NCBI GenBank assembly: GCA_010909165.1
Contig: VJWM01000203.1
Span: 124,001 to 188,000, forward strand
From: Anthoceros angustus
Taxonomy: Eukaryota > Streptophyta > Anthocerotopsida > Anthocerotales > Anthocerotaceae
DNA: 64,000 nt
Direction of reading: 5' to 3'
The position numbers and the translations under genes are program-made. Positions 21,300 to 32,159 of the stretch are shown here, one piece after another (position 1 is the stretch's first letter; the number at the start of each line of letters is the position of its first letter). Below the pieces are notes generated by a model. It ran no database searches. It saw nothing but the letters and a program-made list of their open reading frames with translations, and was not told the DNA's origin.

Positions 21300-21899
21300 T
21301 CACTTGGGCCAGACACTGACTTTCTCCTTCTCCAACTTAATGAAGAGGGCGGCTGCGCTGAGCATGAAGTAAGCCTGCAAGAAGATGGTGGAGGAGTCAT
21401 GGAAGTTGATGAAGCTGGTGCCTGTGGCCAGTTCCACCAGCAGGACAGCCGCCAGCCCCAGAGCTGCAAACTTGCCGTTGAGCCGCTCCGAGTAGGAATT
21501 GAAGCCCAGCTGCACGGGCAGCCCGCTAGACACAGCTTCCCGCAGGGGAACCGCAGGCAAAAACAGCGAGGCTGCTTTGCCACCACCATCTCCTGATGCT
21601 ACTGCTGCTGCTGCTGCTGCTCCTCCTTCCTTCCTGGCTTTGCGAATCTCCGCCTTCTTGCCCGTCCCGCTCGTCACCTTGCGCTGCAGCTTGCTCAGCC
21701 GAGCCTCGAATTCATCGTCCGACTCCACCTGCGTCTCGGACGACTCGGAGCCAGAGACATCGCCACCGGAAGATTCCAGGGCCCGAGCTGCCACTTTGCG
21801 TCCAGACAATGCCCTGGGCTTGGAGCGAGCTCCCACAGAGATGCGGTTGCTGGGGAGCAGAGCCAAAGGCAGGGCTAGCCCTGCTGATGCTACTGCCAT
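21300..21899 (-). CDS. LHC-motif (LIL/stress-enhanced-like) plastid membrane protein
   Basis: A single-exon 199-residue ORF. The N-terminus (about 1-45) is Ala/Ser/Arg-rich and acid-poor, a chloroplast transit peptide. Residues 53-65 are acidic and 66-92 basic and helical. The C-terminal part carries ERLNGK (138-143), the start of the generic LHC chlorophyll-binding helix, followed by a hydrophobic helix (144-160) and a second one (172-188). Two helices of which only one has the LHC motif resemble the light-harvesting-like/stress-enhanced proteins, which sit in thylakoids and help with pigment handling and photoprotection. The exact subgroup is not recognised. The first ~27 codons and the DNA upstream are homologous to the rubredoxin gene next door, suggesting a borrowed transit peptide and promoter. 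Confidence 0.75.
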   Translation of the reverse strand: MAVASAGLALPLALLPSNRISVGARSKPRALSGRKVAARALESSGGDVSGSESSETQVESDDEFEARLSKLQRKVTSGTGKKAEIRKARKEGGAAAAAAVASGDGGGKAASLFLPAVPLREAVSSGLPVQLGFNSYSERLNGKFAALGLAAVLLVELATGTSFINFHDSSTIFLQAYFMLSAAALFIKLEKEKVSVWPK

Positions 21900-22275
21900 G
21901 GATCACTCCCAAGTTGGATATTTGTATGCGACACTGGTTTCCTCCTGTTTCGTCACAATGAGAGGCTCACGACTGAGCAATCCGAAGCACTCGGCTATAA
22001 CTTGAATGTGGGCGCCCCTTTTACAGCAGCACCGCAGAAGTGTAGGATACATATCATCTCTCCTTGTGTTTGTGTCTGTGTTTGTCTGGATACATAGACT
22101 GTCTTCCCGTATTTTTCACGATCCACTCAGACACAGGCATGCTTGCACACCATTACAGGAATCAGCTGTGAGGCATGAACCTGATGGGGATTCCCAGTCC
22201 GTGTGGAGCTGCTGCTGCGTGTTGTGGGGAGCAGGGTGTGGCGATTCTGTGCAAGCAGGGTTGTGCTGGACAAGG
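21836..22275. repeat. Duplicate of the RBD1/PPR divergent promoter block
   Basis: This stretch is collinear with about 23390-23955. Shared landmarks are GCTGGGGAGCAG, GATCACTCCCAAG, GTCACAATGAGAGGCT, CTTTTACAGCAGCA, GGCATGAACCTG, GGGGATTCCCAG and GTGCAAGCAGGG. The homology spans the first exon of the minus-strand gene, the intergenic promoter and the first codons of the plus-strand PPR gene. Confidence 0.88.
22166..22275 (+). pseudogene. PPR gene 5' remnant
   Basis: Matches the first ~35 codons of the PPR gene at 23819 (GGCATGAACCTG to GCTGGACAAGG) with frameshifts. Homology stops abruptly near 22275, where the 3' flank of RBD1 begins. No repeats follow, so it is a dead duplicate created with the promoter block. 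Confidence 0.8.
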
Positions 22276-22468
22276 GGGGTGGGTTTGTCACCAAGCAAGT
22301 GACCACATCCTGCCTAAGCTGCTCGTATGCACTCCCACTTGTAGTTGAAAATGGAGTAGGCGCTGAGCAAGCAGACATTCAGAAATCTCCTCCTACCTAT
22401 GTAAGTTGTCATGCAATGGATTTCGCAGTTCCTGAATTCAGCTACACTGTACGCCACCCTGTCTGTGG

Positions 22469-23454
22469 TCATTGCAGAAAGTAGCCGGACAGGAAAAGCG
22501 CAAAGAAGAATGCCAAGGTCCCGTAGATCAAGAGACTCTTCTGCCCGGATGTTAGTGAGTTGCCGCCTAGGCCGTAACTCTGGTTCTGTGCGAAGCCTGC
22601 CACCTCAATGCTCTTGCTCCTGAAGTAGCCCTGCGCAGCTCCGCATGTGGGGCACCGCCAGTCCTCTGGCAGATCCCTGAATGCCATCCCTGGTGCAATG
22701 GGGTAGTTCTTATCACCAAGAGCTTGGTCGTACACATAGCCGCAAGATGAGCATTCATATATCCCCGTGTTCAGCACAGCAAACCGCTCCTCCAGCCCTT
22801 TCACAGCCCAACAAAGCCCACACGAAACTCTCAGTGCATCCACAAGAAACTCTATCCATTGGTGGCGTTGGCATGTGTTCAGCAATCTGCTTGTACGCAC
22901 ACGGAGCAGGAGCAGGAGCAGGAGCAGACTGAATGAATTTGTACCTCTTCGAGGATCCAGCTTTTCGGAGCTTTGTGTGGAAGCAGAGGAGGCCTCATCC
23001 TTCTCCTCATTCTCCACATCCACAGGGCCCGCCTGGCAATGCACATCTTGTCTTTGCCTCTGCCTCCTCTTCCTGCTGCTGCTACTGCCCACCGAGCTCA
23101 AGAGAGGCACACCGGCGAGTGTCTGACCACCACATGTCACTTGATGCTCAGCATGGCAGCTGCAAACTGCGCTTGGGCAGGGAATGGCATGGCATGGCAC
23201 AAGTAGAGCAGTGTCTTTCTCACCTGGGGCAGTGCCCCGACTGTGACCGTGACGGGACGCAGCTTCGTGCATTCCCTGCTTCCAGTGCCGCAAGGCAGTA
23301 GAGCCCTGCCACACGCTCCACTCAAGCTGCCTGCCATGGCTCTCTCTCTGGTTTTGCCTGCGGTGCCCCTGGAGCGAGCTGCAACAGAGGAGCGGCTGCT
23401 GGGGAGCAGTGTCAAGGGCAGGGCTAGCGCTGCTGCTGCTGCGGCTGCTGCCAT
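22469..23454 (-). CDS. RBD1: Rubredoxin-like thylakoid protein RBD1 (RubA family), three exons
   Basis: Exons 23454-23224, 23122-22945 and 22797-22469 join in phase 0 and phase 1 (donors CAG|GTGAGA and AGAG|GTACAA; acceptors GGTCAG and GAAAG) to give 245 codons. Exon 1 encodes an Ala/Arg/Ser-rich plastid transit peptide. Exon 2 is Ser/Glu-rich. Exon 3 holds the rubredoxin fold with CSSCGY (C152, C155), LPEDWRCPTCG (C185, C188) and the conserved SKSIEVAGFAQNQ and YGLGGN segment, ending in one membrane helix and SGYFLQ. The four Cys bind iron. In cyanobacteria and Arabidopsis this protein (RubA/RBD1) is needed for photosystem II, and in cyanobacteria photosystem I, assembly. It is divergent to a PPR gene 364 bp away, which may share its promoter. 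Confidence 0.9.
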
Positions 23455-23818
23455 CGATCACTCCCAAGATGGCTATCGTTTTGCAACACTACACTTCTGC
23501 CCTCATGTTTCTGTCACAATGAGAGGCTTATTACGACGGGGGAATCTGTAGCACTTGGCTAGAAATTGAATCGGGCCATCCCTTTTACAGCAGCAGTGTG
23601 GTAGACAAGTCCAGGATACAAATAATCTCTCCCGTGTGTGATTGTGTTTGTCTACATAGACTGTCTGCCGTAATTGTAATGATCCAGACAGTCTCACGCA
23701 CAGGCACGCATGCACACCATCACAGGAATGAGCACGAGCAAGGACAGCGGAGCGGTACCCCGGGAAGGGCAAGGTCAAGGTCAAGGGCACGGGCAAGGGC
23801 ACTTTCCTCTGGCTTGGG
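23455..23818. promoter_or_regulatory. Bidirectional promoter between RBD1 and a PPR gene
   Basis: The 364 bp between the two start codons contain all regulatory DNA for both genes. Its conservation with 21900-22165, including GTCACAATGAGAGGCT and TTTTACAGCAGCA blocks, marks candidate elements. A GGCAAGGTCAAGGTCAAGGG purine-rich run lies at 23766-23800 near the PPR start and is not shared with the other copy. Confidence 0.6.
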
Positions 23819-24820
23819 ATGCAGGTCCTGGATCAGCTGGGAGGCATGAACCTGGCGGGGATTCCCAGCCCATGTGGAGTTGCTGCTGCTGCGTGTCCTG
23901 GGGAGCAGGATGTAGAGATTTTGTGCAAGCAGGGCTCGCTGGACAAGGCGGTGGCTGCTTTGCTCCGCTGCCACACCGTTCCTTTGGCGCATGTGTACAA
24001 GAACCTGCTGCACGCCTGCACCCACAACAAGACTTTGGCAGAGGCCAAGAGTGTGTGCCAGCACCTGCTACACCACGGGCTGCTGGATTCGGATGCGCAT
24101 CTGGGCAGCCTTGCAGTCACCACGTTGCTCAGCTGTGGAAGCCTTGCGGATGGCCTGCAGGTCTTCCGCACCTTGTCCCACAGAAGTGTGTTTGCTTGGA
24201 CGGCCATCATCTCCGGCTACTGCAATGCCGGCAATTCTCGTCAGGCTCTGGCATGCTATGACCAGATGCAGCAGGAAGGCGTGCAGCCGGATACCTACAC
24301 CTTGGTCACCCTGCTCAAGGCTTGCACCATGCTGCAGGATTTGCAGGAGGGTAGGAGAATCCATGCTCATGCTCGGGCACTGGGCTTGGCGTCGGATGTG
24401 TTTGTGGGCAGTTCCTTGGTTAGCATGTACGCCAAGTGTGGGAGTGTTGCGGATGCGCATCAGGTTTTTCATGCTTTGCCCTTCCGCAATGTGGTGTCGT
24501 GGAACGCCATGCTGGCAGCTTATGCCCAGCAGGAGCAAGGAGCAAAAGCTCTTGACATTTATCGACAGCTGCTGCAACAAGAGGGGATCAGGCCCGATGC
24601 ACGCACATTCGTCGCCGCCCTCCAAGCTTGTGGCAGCCTAGCCGAGGAGGAGCAGGATGCCATACTTGTGGATGGCTTACATGTGAAGGTGAGCTCTCTG
24701 CACAAGGGGAGACAAGTCCATGCCCAAGCCATGGAGGCTGGGTTCGGGACGGATGTCTATGTTGGCAACACCTTGGTCAGCATGTACTCGAAGTGCGGGA
24801 GCATCAGGGATGCACATCGG

Positions 24821-26701
24821 GTGTTTGAAGGCTTGTCCCACCCCAATGTGGTCTCGTGGTCCGCCATGATTGCAGCTCATGCTCAGCAGGACGAAGGTGA
24901 AAAGGCCTTGCGCCTCTTTTGGCAGATGCAAGAGCAAGGCTTCAGTCCAGTGGCTCGTACCTTCGTTAGTGCCCTCCAAGCATGTGGCAGCCTTGCGGAC
25001 CAGGAGGAAAGTGTTATTGTGGATGGGCAACTTCTGAGGGTGGACTCGCTGCGAAAGGCAAGGGAGCTACATGCTGGAGCGAACGAGAGCGGGTTTGCAT
25101 CCGATTTGTATGTACAGAACACTGTGGTCAGTGTGTATGCAAAGTGTGGGAGCATCATGGATGCCCAGCAGGTGTTCGATGAGCTGTCTAAACGCAATTT
25201 AGTGTCATGGAATGGGATGCTTGCAGCGTATGCACAGCAGGACCAAGGAGAAAACGCGTTGCAGCTCTTTTGGAGAATGGAAGAGGAAAGGATCCAGGCA
25301 GATCCACGCACCTTTGTCAGTGTCCTCCAAGCTTGTGGCAACCTTGCCGACAAGGAGGAAAGTGTATCCGTGGATGGGCAAAATGTGAAGGTGCGATCTT
25401 TGCAAAGGGGCAGGCATATACATGCTCGAGCATCCCAGAATGGTTGTGAATCTCACGTCTTCGTTCAGAACACTTTGGTCAGTATGTATGCAAAATGTGG
25501 GAACATTAGGGAAGCTCGGCACGTGTTTGAGGAGCTTCCTGACCCCAATGTAGTTTCCTGGAATGCCATGCTTGCAGCCTATGCTCAGCAGGGTGAAGGA
25601 GAAAACGCCTTGCAGATTTATGAGCAAATGCAAGAGGCAGGGTCAAACCAATGTCTCGGACTTTTGTAAGTGCTCTTCAGGCCTGTGGCAGCCTCGCAGG
25701 AGAGGAAGAATACACACTCGTGGATGGGTGGAATGTAAAGGTTCAGTCCCTTTGCAAGGGCAAGCAAGTACATGCCCGAGCTGTGATTGGTGGTTTTCTA
25801 TCTGATGCTTTTGTCGCTAATACGTTGGTAGGTATGTATGCAAAGTGCGGGAGCATACAGGACGCTGAGCAGGTGTTTGACGCCTTGACTCAGCGTGACG
25901 TCGTGTCATGGAATGCCATGATTGCAGCATATGCTCAGGAGGACCAGGGTCACAGGGCCCTGCAACTCTATTCCCAGATGCAAGCTGAGGTGTGACGTCA
26001 AACGAGGCCACATTTGTTGCTGTACTGGAGGCATGCAGCAGCACAGGAGCCTTGGAAGTGTGTGCAGAAATCCACCAATGCGTTATTGAGAATGGATGGG
26101 GCTCCAGCTTTTCTCTGGCAACCAGCCTGATCGATGCATATGGGAAATGTGGGAGCATGGTGGACGCACACTCCGTTTTCAGTCACTGGCTCGGCCTAAT
26201 GTGGTGTCCTGGACTGCACTATTAACTGGGTATGCACGGTTAGGAGATTGTGCCATGAGTATAAAATGCTACGAGGACATGTGCATGGCAGGTGTCAAAC
26301 CAGACCGGGTCACCTTTTGGCACTCCTGTCAGCATGCAGCCATGCTGGAATGGTGGACGAGGGATTATACTACTTCGACAGAATGTTCAGGGATCATGGC
26401 ATCTGTCCGGAGCTGGAGCATTATGCTTGCATGATCGATCTTGTCGGCCGTGCAGGACTCTTCAGCAAGGCAGAGGATTATCTTTCGCATATGCCAATGC
26501 CCCTAATCTGCCCGTGTGGTTGTGCTTGCTGGGTGCCTGCAGAACGCATGGCAACGTGTTACTCGGGGAGACGGCGTTCCATGGTGCCGCCAGCTTAGAT
26601 CCGAAGCACACAGCTGCGTATGTGCTCATGTCAACTATTTATGCTGAAGCAAGCATGCACGACCGCGCAAGGGGAGATAGATGATTTGAGACAAAGCGCA
26701 G
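24821..26701 (+). repeat. Tandem duplication unit 1 in PPR-B (1881 bp)
   Basis: Starts GTGTTTGAAGGCTTGTCCCA and ends at GACAAAGCGCAG, directly followed by the same start sequence. The period is 1881 bp, exactly 627 codons. Relative to unit 2 it lacks single bases in G, T or C runs near 25640, 25988, 26177, 26315 and 26503 and has an extra G near 26672. Confidence 0.95.
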
Positions 26702-28582
26702 GTGTTTGAAGGCTTGTCCCACCCCAATGTGGTCTCGTGGTCCGCCATGATTGCAGCTCATGCTCAGCAGGACGAAGGTGAAAAGGCCTTGCGCCTCTTT
26801 TGGCAGATGCAAGAGCAAGGCTTCAGTCCAGTGGCTCGTACCTTCGTTAGTGCCCTCCAAGCATGTGGCAGCCTTGCGGACCAGGAGGAAAGTGTTAGTG
26901 TGGATGGGCAACTTCTGAGGGTGGACTCGCTGCGAAAGGCAAGGGAGCTACATGCTGGAGCGAACGAGAGCGGGTTTGCATCCGATTTGTATGTACAGAA
27001 CACTGTGGTCAGTGTGTATGCAAAGTGTGGGAGCATCATGGATGCCCAGCAGGTGTTCGATGAGCTGTCTAAACGCAATTTAGTGTCATGGAATGGGATG
27101 CTTGCAGCGTATGCACAGCAGGACCAAGGAGAAAACGCGTTGCAGCTCTTTTGGAGAATGGAAGAGGAAAGGATCCAGGCAGATCCACGCACCTTTGTCA
27201 GTGTCCTCCAAGCTTGTGGCAACCTTGCCGACAAGGAGGAAAGTGTATCCGTGGATGGGCAAAATGTGAAGGTGCGATCTTTGCAAGGGCAGGCATATAC
27301 ATGCTCGAGCATCCCAGAATGGTTGTGAATCTCACGTCTTCGTTCAGAACACTTTGGTCAGTATGTATGCAAAATGTGGGAACATTAGGGAAGCTCGGCA
27401 CGTGTTTGAGGAGCTTCCTGACCCCAATGTAGTTTCCTGGAATGCCATGCTTGCAGCCTATGCTCAGCAGGGTGAAGGAGAAAACGCCTTGCAGATTTAT
27501 GAGCAAATGCAAGAGGCAGGGGTCAAACCAATGTCTCGGACTTTTGTAAGTGCTCTTCAGGCCTGTGGCAGCCTCGCAGGAGAGGAAGAATACACACTCG
27601 TGGATGGGTGGAATGTAAAGGTTCAGTCCCTTTGCAAGGGCAAGCAAGTACATGCCGAGCTGTGATTGGTGGTTTTCTATCTGATGCTTTTGTCGCTAAT
27701 ACGTTGGTAGGTATGTATGCAAAGTGCGGGAGCATACAGGACGCTGAGCAGGTGTTTGACGCCTTGACTCAGCGTGACGTCGTGTCATGGAATGCCATGA
27801 TTGCAGCATATGCTCAGGAGGACCAGGGTCACAGGGCCCTGCAACTCTATTCCCAGATGCAAGCTGAGGGTGTGACGTCAAACGAGGCCACATTTGTTGC
27901 TGTACTGGAGGCATGCAGCAGCACAGGAGCCTTGGAAGTGTGTGCAGAAATCCACCAATGCGTTATTGAGAATGGATGGGGCTCCAGCTTTTCTCTGGCA
28001 ACCAGCCTGATCGATGCATATGGGAAATGTGGGAGCATGGTGGACGCACACTCCGTTTTTCAGTCACTGGCTCGGCCTAATGTGGTGTCCTGGACTGCAC
28101 TATTAACTGGGTATGCACGGTTAGGAGATTGTGCCATGAGTATAAAATGCTACGAGGACATGTGCATGGCAGGTGTCAAACCAGACCGGGTCACCTTTTT
28201 GGCACTCCTGTCAGCATGCAGCCATGCTGGAATGGTGGACGAGGGATTATACTACTTCGACAGAATGTTCAGGGATCATGGCATCTGTCCGGAGCTGGAG
28301 CATTATGCTTGCATGATCGATCTTGTCGGCCGTGCAGGACTCTTCAGCAAGGCAGAGGATTATCTTTCGCATATGCCAATGCCCCCTAATCTGCCCGTGT
28401 GGTTGTGCTTGCTGGGTGCCTGCAGAACGCATGGCAACGTGTTACTCGGGGAGACGGCGTTCCATGGTGCCGCCAGCTTAGATCCGAAGCACACAGCTGC
28501 GTATGTGCTCATGTCAACTATTTATGCTGAAGCAAGCATGCACGACCGCGCAAGGGAGATAGATGATTTGAGACAAAGCGCA
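26702..28582 (+). repeat. Tandem duplication unit 2 in PPR-B (1881 bp)
   Basis: Collinear with unit 1. It lacks two bases in the AAAGGGG run near 27286 and one C near 27655. Only one clear substitution outside runs was noticed (GTTAGTGTGG versus GTTATTGTGG near 26900). It continues past 28582 into the unique E-domain end of the gene. Confidence 0.95.
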
Positions 28583-28762
28583 GGTGCCTGGAAAAAACCT
28601 GGCCAAAGCTCCATCGAGCTTGACCAGGTGCTGCACACATTTGTGGTTGGAGACCACCGTCATCCACAAGCAGTTGCGCTTCACAAACTGCTTGACACTG
28701 TGAGTTCAGAGCTCAAGGAGGCAGGTCACAATGATCCCATGAAATCCTCAAGATGCTGGTAG

Positions 28763-29079
28763 TGATGTCGCAGCATGCCAGTCTCTTCCAGGTACACTCT
28801 CCTGTCTGTTTAGATCTCCTGAAACTGCACTGTCGTGTGTCGAAAGTTGGGTGTGTTATGCATAGTCTACACTGGCTGGCATGGCACTATCATCGACATG
28901 TAGAACGTTTATCATCTAAGCTGGCAGTGAGTGAGCTCCCCGGCAGTTGTCATCTCCCATCATCATCTTGTTCTTCATTCATGCTAGACGCACCTCCCCA
29001 GTGGAGTAACAGAGGACACGTCCATCGCCACGGACAGTACAAAGTGTTCCACGCTGCCCAACTCCTGTCCAGGTGAGAA
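28763..29079. other. Short convergent intergenic region
   Basis: Holds the 3' flanks of the PPR gene on the plus strand and of the PPR-DYW gene on the minus strand, which meet tail to tail. No gene is seen. Confidence 0.5.
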
Positions 29080-31656
29080 TCAAGGGCCATCTCCGCATGA
29101 GCAGAAGCCATTCACAAAATGGTGCACATGGTGTGCATCTCTGACAATAATCTCACGCTTCTCAATCCTGGACATAATCTTGGTGCCGCTGTGGCAGTCA
29201 CCGCACATGCGTAAATTCTTGGTGACGACCAAAGGTGAGCCATCGGGAGTATTAAGGAGTCCATACGCCAGTGCCAGCTTCTCAGCATGGCCACACAAGG
29301 CATCTTCCTTCTCTCTCTCTGAAACTGGCTTCAAGACCAACTCCGTGTGCGGCTCATGGCCTCCCTTCTGCTCGAACTGCAGGTTCACACTCTTGAGCTT
29401 GCCGGAAATGTCATTCCTTTCTTCCCCCACCACGAAAGAGTGCACTTTGCTCCTCACCTCAATCCAGGCCCTGGCAGGCTTTTTGCAAGCACCTGCAGAA
29501 ACTCTCAGGCGTTCTATCATATCCACATCACTCCACCTACCGGCATCCGCGTAGGTGTTGGCTAGGAGCATGTATGCAGCTGCATTCTGCGGTTCCAACT
29601 GAATGAGCTGATCAAAGCACCGCCTTCCACGTTCTACATCTCCGTGGCCCTTGCAGGCGGTCAGCAAAGATGTCCATCCCACGGCATCATGCTCCAACGG
29701 CATGGTTAGCAGAAACCTTTCTGCCTCATCCAGGCGGCCTGACCTGGCCATGAGGTCGACCATGCAATTGTAGTGATAAATGGTGGGTGCAAGGCCATAT
29801 TCTTCCACCATAATGTCGAAATACTGCCGTCCCTCCTGCACCATGCCTTGGTGACTGCATGCCACCAGCAGGCAGATGAAAGTGGTTTCATCAGGTTCAA
29901 CACCATGCCGTTGCATCTCTTTGAAACACTGCATTGCCAAGTGGCTGTGGTTATGCTGGCTGTACCCATTCAGCAGCGCATTCCACGTCACCACGTTCTT
30001 GGTTGGCAGTCTGTCAAACACCTTGCGAGCATCTTCCACACTCCCGCATTTTCCATACATGTCAACAAGGCTGCTACCAACAACGACGTCCAATTCCAGG
30101 CCTCGTTCCTGGATATCCAAGTGCAGCTGCTTCCCTTGATTCAAGGCCCCCACGCTAGCACATGCTTTCAGGAGGGAAACAAAGGTCACATTACTGGCGG
30201 CAGTCATTGCCTCCTGTTGCATACTTGCATAAAGCGACAGAGCTTCCTCACCAACCCCTTGCTGAGCATAGCCTGTGATCATGGCATTCCATGTCACGAC
30301 ATTTCGTATTGGCAACCTGTCAAACAGTCTCCGAGCATCCTCTAAACTCCCGCATTTGGCATACATGTCCACCAGGCTGTTGCCAATGAGCGTATCAGCT
30401 TCCAAACCCCTTTCTTGAATCTGGCCATGAAGCTCCTTGCCTGCTCGTAAATCTCTAACAATTGCACAAGACTTTAGCAAGCAAACAAACGTGACATTAT
30501 CAGCAAGAGTCGTACCCTCTTGCTGCATGCAGCCATATAGGGCCAGGGTTTCTCGACCGAGCCCATGCTGAGCATACCCTGCAATCATAGAATTCCAGCT
30601 GAGCAAGTCCCTCTTGGGCATGCGGTCAAATACCTTGCGAGCATCCCCTATGCTCCCACATTTGGCATACATGTCCACCAAGCAGTTGCTTACGGCCACA
30701 TCAGTCGCAAGTCCCCTTTGCTGGATTTGACGATGAAGCTCCTTGCCATCATGCAATGCTCCAACCGAGGCACATGCTTTCAGAAGGCAGACAAATGTGA
30801 CATCATTGGGCACCGCTGCTCCCTCCTGCTGCATACTTGCATAGAGGGTGAGGGCTTCTTGACCACGCCCATGTTGAGCATATCCTGCAATCATGGAAGT
30901 CCATGACACCACATCTTTTGTGGACAGACCATCAAACACCAGTCGTGCATCTTGTAAACTCCCACACTTTGCATACATGTCCAACAAGGCATTGCCGACG
31001 AAAATATTGGGCTGAACCCTACTCTCCAAAACAGCAGCATGCACCTGCTTGCCACATGCCAGATCTGCTGCAGCTCCACAGGCTTTAAGGACTGCCACGA
31101 ATACGTAGTTGTCTGCTTCTACCCTGGACAGGCGCATCTGTTCGTATAATCTGATAGCCTGGGTAGGTTGTCCATGTTCAGCATGTGCCAAAATGATGGA
31201 CGCCCACATGAAGCAGTCTGGTGCATCCAACTTGGTTAAGACCTGAACTGCTTCCTGCAACCTGCCTTGAGAAGCATACATGCGGATGATGTGATTGGCC
31301 AGAAATGTGTTGGACTCGTGACCACTCTTAAGAGCAAGGGCATGAGCACGCCTGCCAACAACCACATCTTTCTGTGCAATACACTTCTTGAGAACATGGT
31401 AAAAAGGTGCTGGAGGGACGTACGGCCTCTCCTGCACCAGAAGGTCCAAAGCCTCAACGGCCTCCCCCAGCTGCCCATGTTGGCACAGCCTCTCCCACGT
31501 TCTCACCTCCAAACTCCTGCATCCCCAGAACGGCTCAATCGAGTGATAATCCAACTCTAAAGACAGATGGAGGTGCAATAGCGGAGCACAGTTCGGACCT
31601 CTCACAGTCAGCTTTACGGTCCCATCCGACCTGGTCTGATTTTGTACACCCACCAC
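29080..31656 (-). CDS. PPR-DYW-type protein with KP-like PG box, ends in DGP (PPR-C)
   Basis: An 858-codon ORF. About 20 PPR motifs with MYAKCGSLQDAR-type units cover residues ~50-640, then E motifs, a PG box reading KKPARAWIEV (about 725) rather than the usual PGxSWIE, and a DYW-type cytidine-deaminase domain with the HAE zinc/catalytic motif (about 788), CGDCHSGTK and CSCG. The last residues are Asp-Gly-Pro instead of Asp-Tyr-Trp. Such domains edit organelle RNA bases; KP-like variants have been tied to U-to-C editing. A possible upstream exon with a WD-containing PDF-like half motif lies at 31821-31868. The 5' flank is duplicated at 38716-39400. Start codon chosen because an in-frame stop lies just upstream; splicing from an upstream exon is possible. 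Confidence 0.9.
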   Translation of the reverse strand: MVGVQNQTRSDGTVKLTVRGPNCAPLLHLHLSLELDYHSIEPFWGCRSLEVRTWERLCQHGQLGEAVEALDLLVQERPYVPPAPFYHVLKKCIAQKDVVVGRRAHALALKSGHESNTFLANHIIRMYASQGRLQEAVQVLTKLDAPDCFMWASIILAHAEHGQPTQAIRLYEQMRLSRVEADNYVFVAVLKACGAAADLACGKQVHAAVLESRVQPNIFVGNALLDMYAKCGSLQDARLVFDGLSTKDVVSWTSMIAGYAQHGRGQEALTLYASMQQEGAAVPNDVTFVCLLKACASVGALHDGKELHRQIQQRGLATDVAVSNCLVDMYAKCGSIGDARKVFDRMPKRDLLSWNSMIAGYAQHGLGRETLALYGCMQQEGTTLADNVTFVCLLKSCAIVRDLRAGKELHGQIQERGLEADTLIGNSLVDMYAKCGSLEDARRLFDRLPIRNVVTWNAMITGYAQQGVGEEALSLYASMQQEAMTAASNVTFVSLLKACASVGALNQGKQLHLDIQERGLELDVVVGSSLVDMYGKCGSVEDARKVFDRLPTKNVVTWNALLNGYSQHNHSHLAMQCFKEMQRHGVEPDETTFICLLVACSHQGMVQEGRQYFDIMVEEYGLAPTIYHYNCMVDLMARSGRLDEAERFLLTMPLEHDAVGWTSLLTACKGHGDVERGRRCFDQLIQLEPQNAAAYMLLANTYADAGRWSDVDMIERLRVSAGACKKPARAWIEVRSKVHSFVVGEERNDISGKLKSVNLQFEQKGGHEPHTELVLKPVSEREKEDALCGHAEKLALAYGLLNTPDGSPLVVTKNLRMCGDCHSGTKIMSRIEKREIIVRDAHHVHHFVNGFCSCGDGP

Positions 31657-31820
31657 CAGTCTGTGCTGCGGGCCCTAGCTCCCCATGTAGTTCCACCTCC
31701 TCCAGGTACCTCCCCTGCCATACAGAAGCAAACATTTGAGCGTCCCACCAACACCTGCTGCTGGCCTTTGCATAAATGGACTGCAAATTCACAACGTTGT
31801 CAAGCCTCCCAAATTTTTAC

Positions 31821-31868
31821 CTTCTTGTCCCACCCCGTCTGGGAGTCTGTCAGATCCTTGTCCCACAA
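31821..31868 (-). other. Possible upstream exon with half of a PDF-like motif
   Basis: The minus strand encodes 16 residues, LWDKDLTDSQTGWDKK, followed at once by a GTAAAA donor-like site. Spacing of LW, Asp and WD matches the first half of the PDF motif in the PPR gene at 42739. The duplicate region at 39364-39405 keeps a better version (DSPKWWDNK before GTAATA). The second half of the motif was not found. Tentative. Confidence 0.3.
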
Positions 31869-32159
31869 TGCCTGGCTTGCAATCGGCTCCACTGCAAGCC
31901 AGCTAGAAATAAGATACCACGGAGAATCGGACGCCAGCCATGCGGGCACGCAACTACTCACCAGAGCCGAGAGCAGATGTTCGGCGTTGTTTTGCTCCTC
32001 GCAGTGATGACAGCTGTCTGGAACTGGAGGTGGTGTGAATCAGGCTGGCCGCACCCTTCTTCACTCGCCCTGCAAACATGATCTTTGGTCAGTTGGTGTC
32101 GGCTGTCGTTATTGCTTATAGCCTTCAGCTGTATTTGTAGCCATGATCTCCTTTCTGGG

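Larger units (their letters stand above)
23819..28762 (+). pseudogene. PLS-class PPR gene, E subclass (PPR-B), with internal duplication and frameshifts
   Basis: The reading starts at 23819 with a short leader and EILCKQGSLDKAVAAL, then PPR repeats, and ends at 28762 with an E domain (VWLCLLGACRTHGNVLLG), a PG box (KPGQSSIE) and HTFVVGDHRHP. A 1881-bp piece (627 codons) is present twice in tandem, and frameshifts occur in both copies, so the ORF is cut at about 25640, 27290 and 27660. One copy removed and frames agreed, the gene would be about 1020 codons. Four L-type repeats have the extra segment with DGxxVKV (for example near 24643-24700 and 25003-25060). Nearly all differences between copies are homopolymer-length changes, so the damage may be sequencing error. 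Role as for other E-class PPRs: organelle RNA editing or processing. Confidence 0.85.

Noticed and set aside
21596-22005. Plus-strand ORFs opposite the LHC-like gene
   Set aside because: Poly-Leu and poly-Ala stretches come from GCT/CTG triplet runs of the antisense transit-peptide and linker region.
22469-23467. A single 332-codon ORF covering RBD1
   Set aside because: It reads through two introns and uses the wrong frame for exon 1. The spliced model gives a plastid transit peptide and matching phases.
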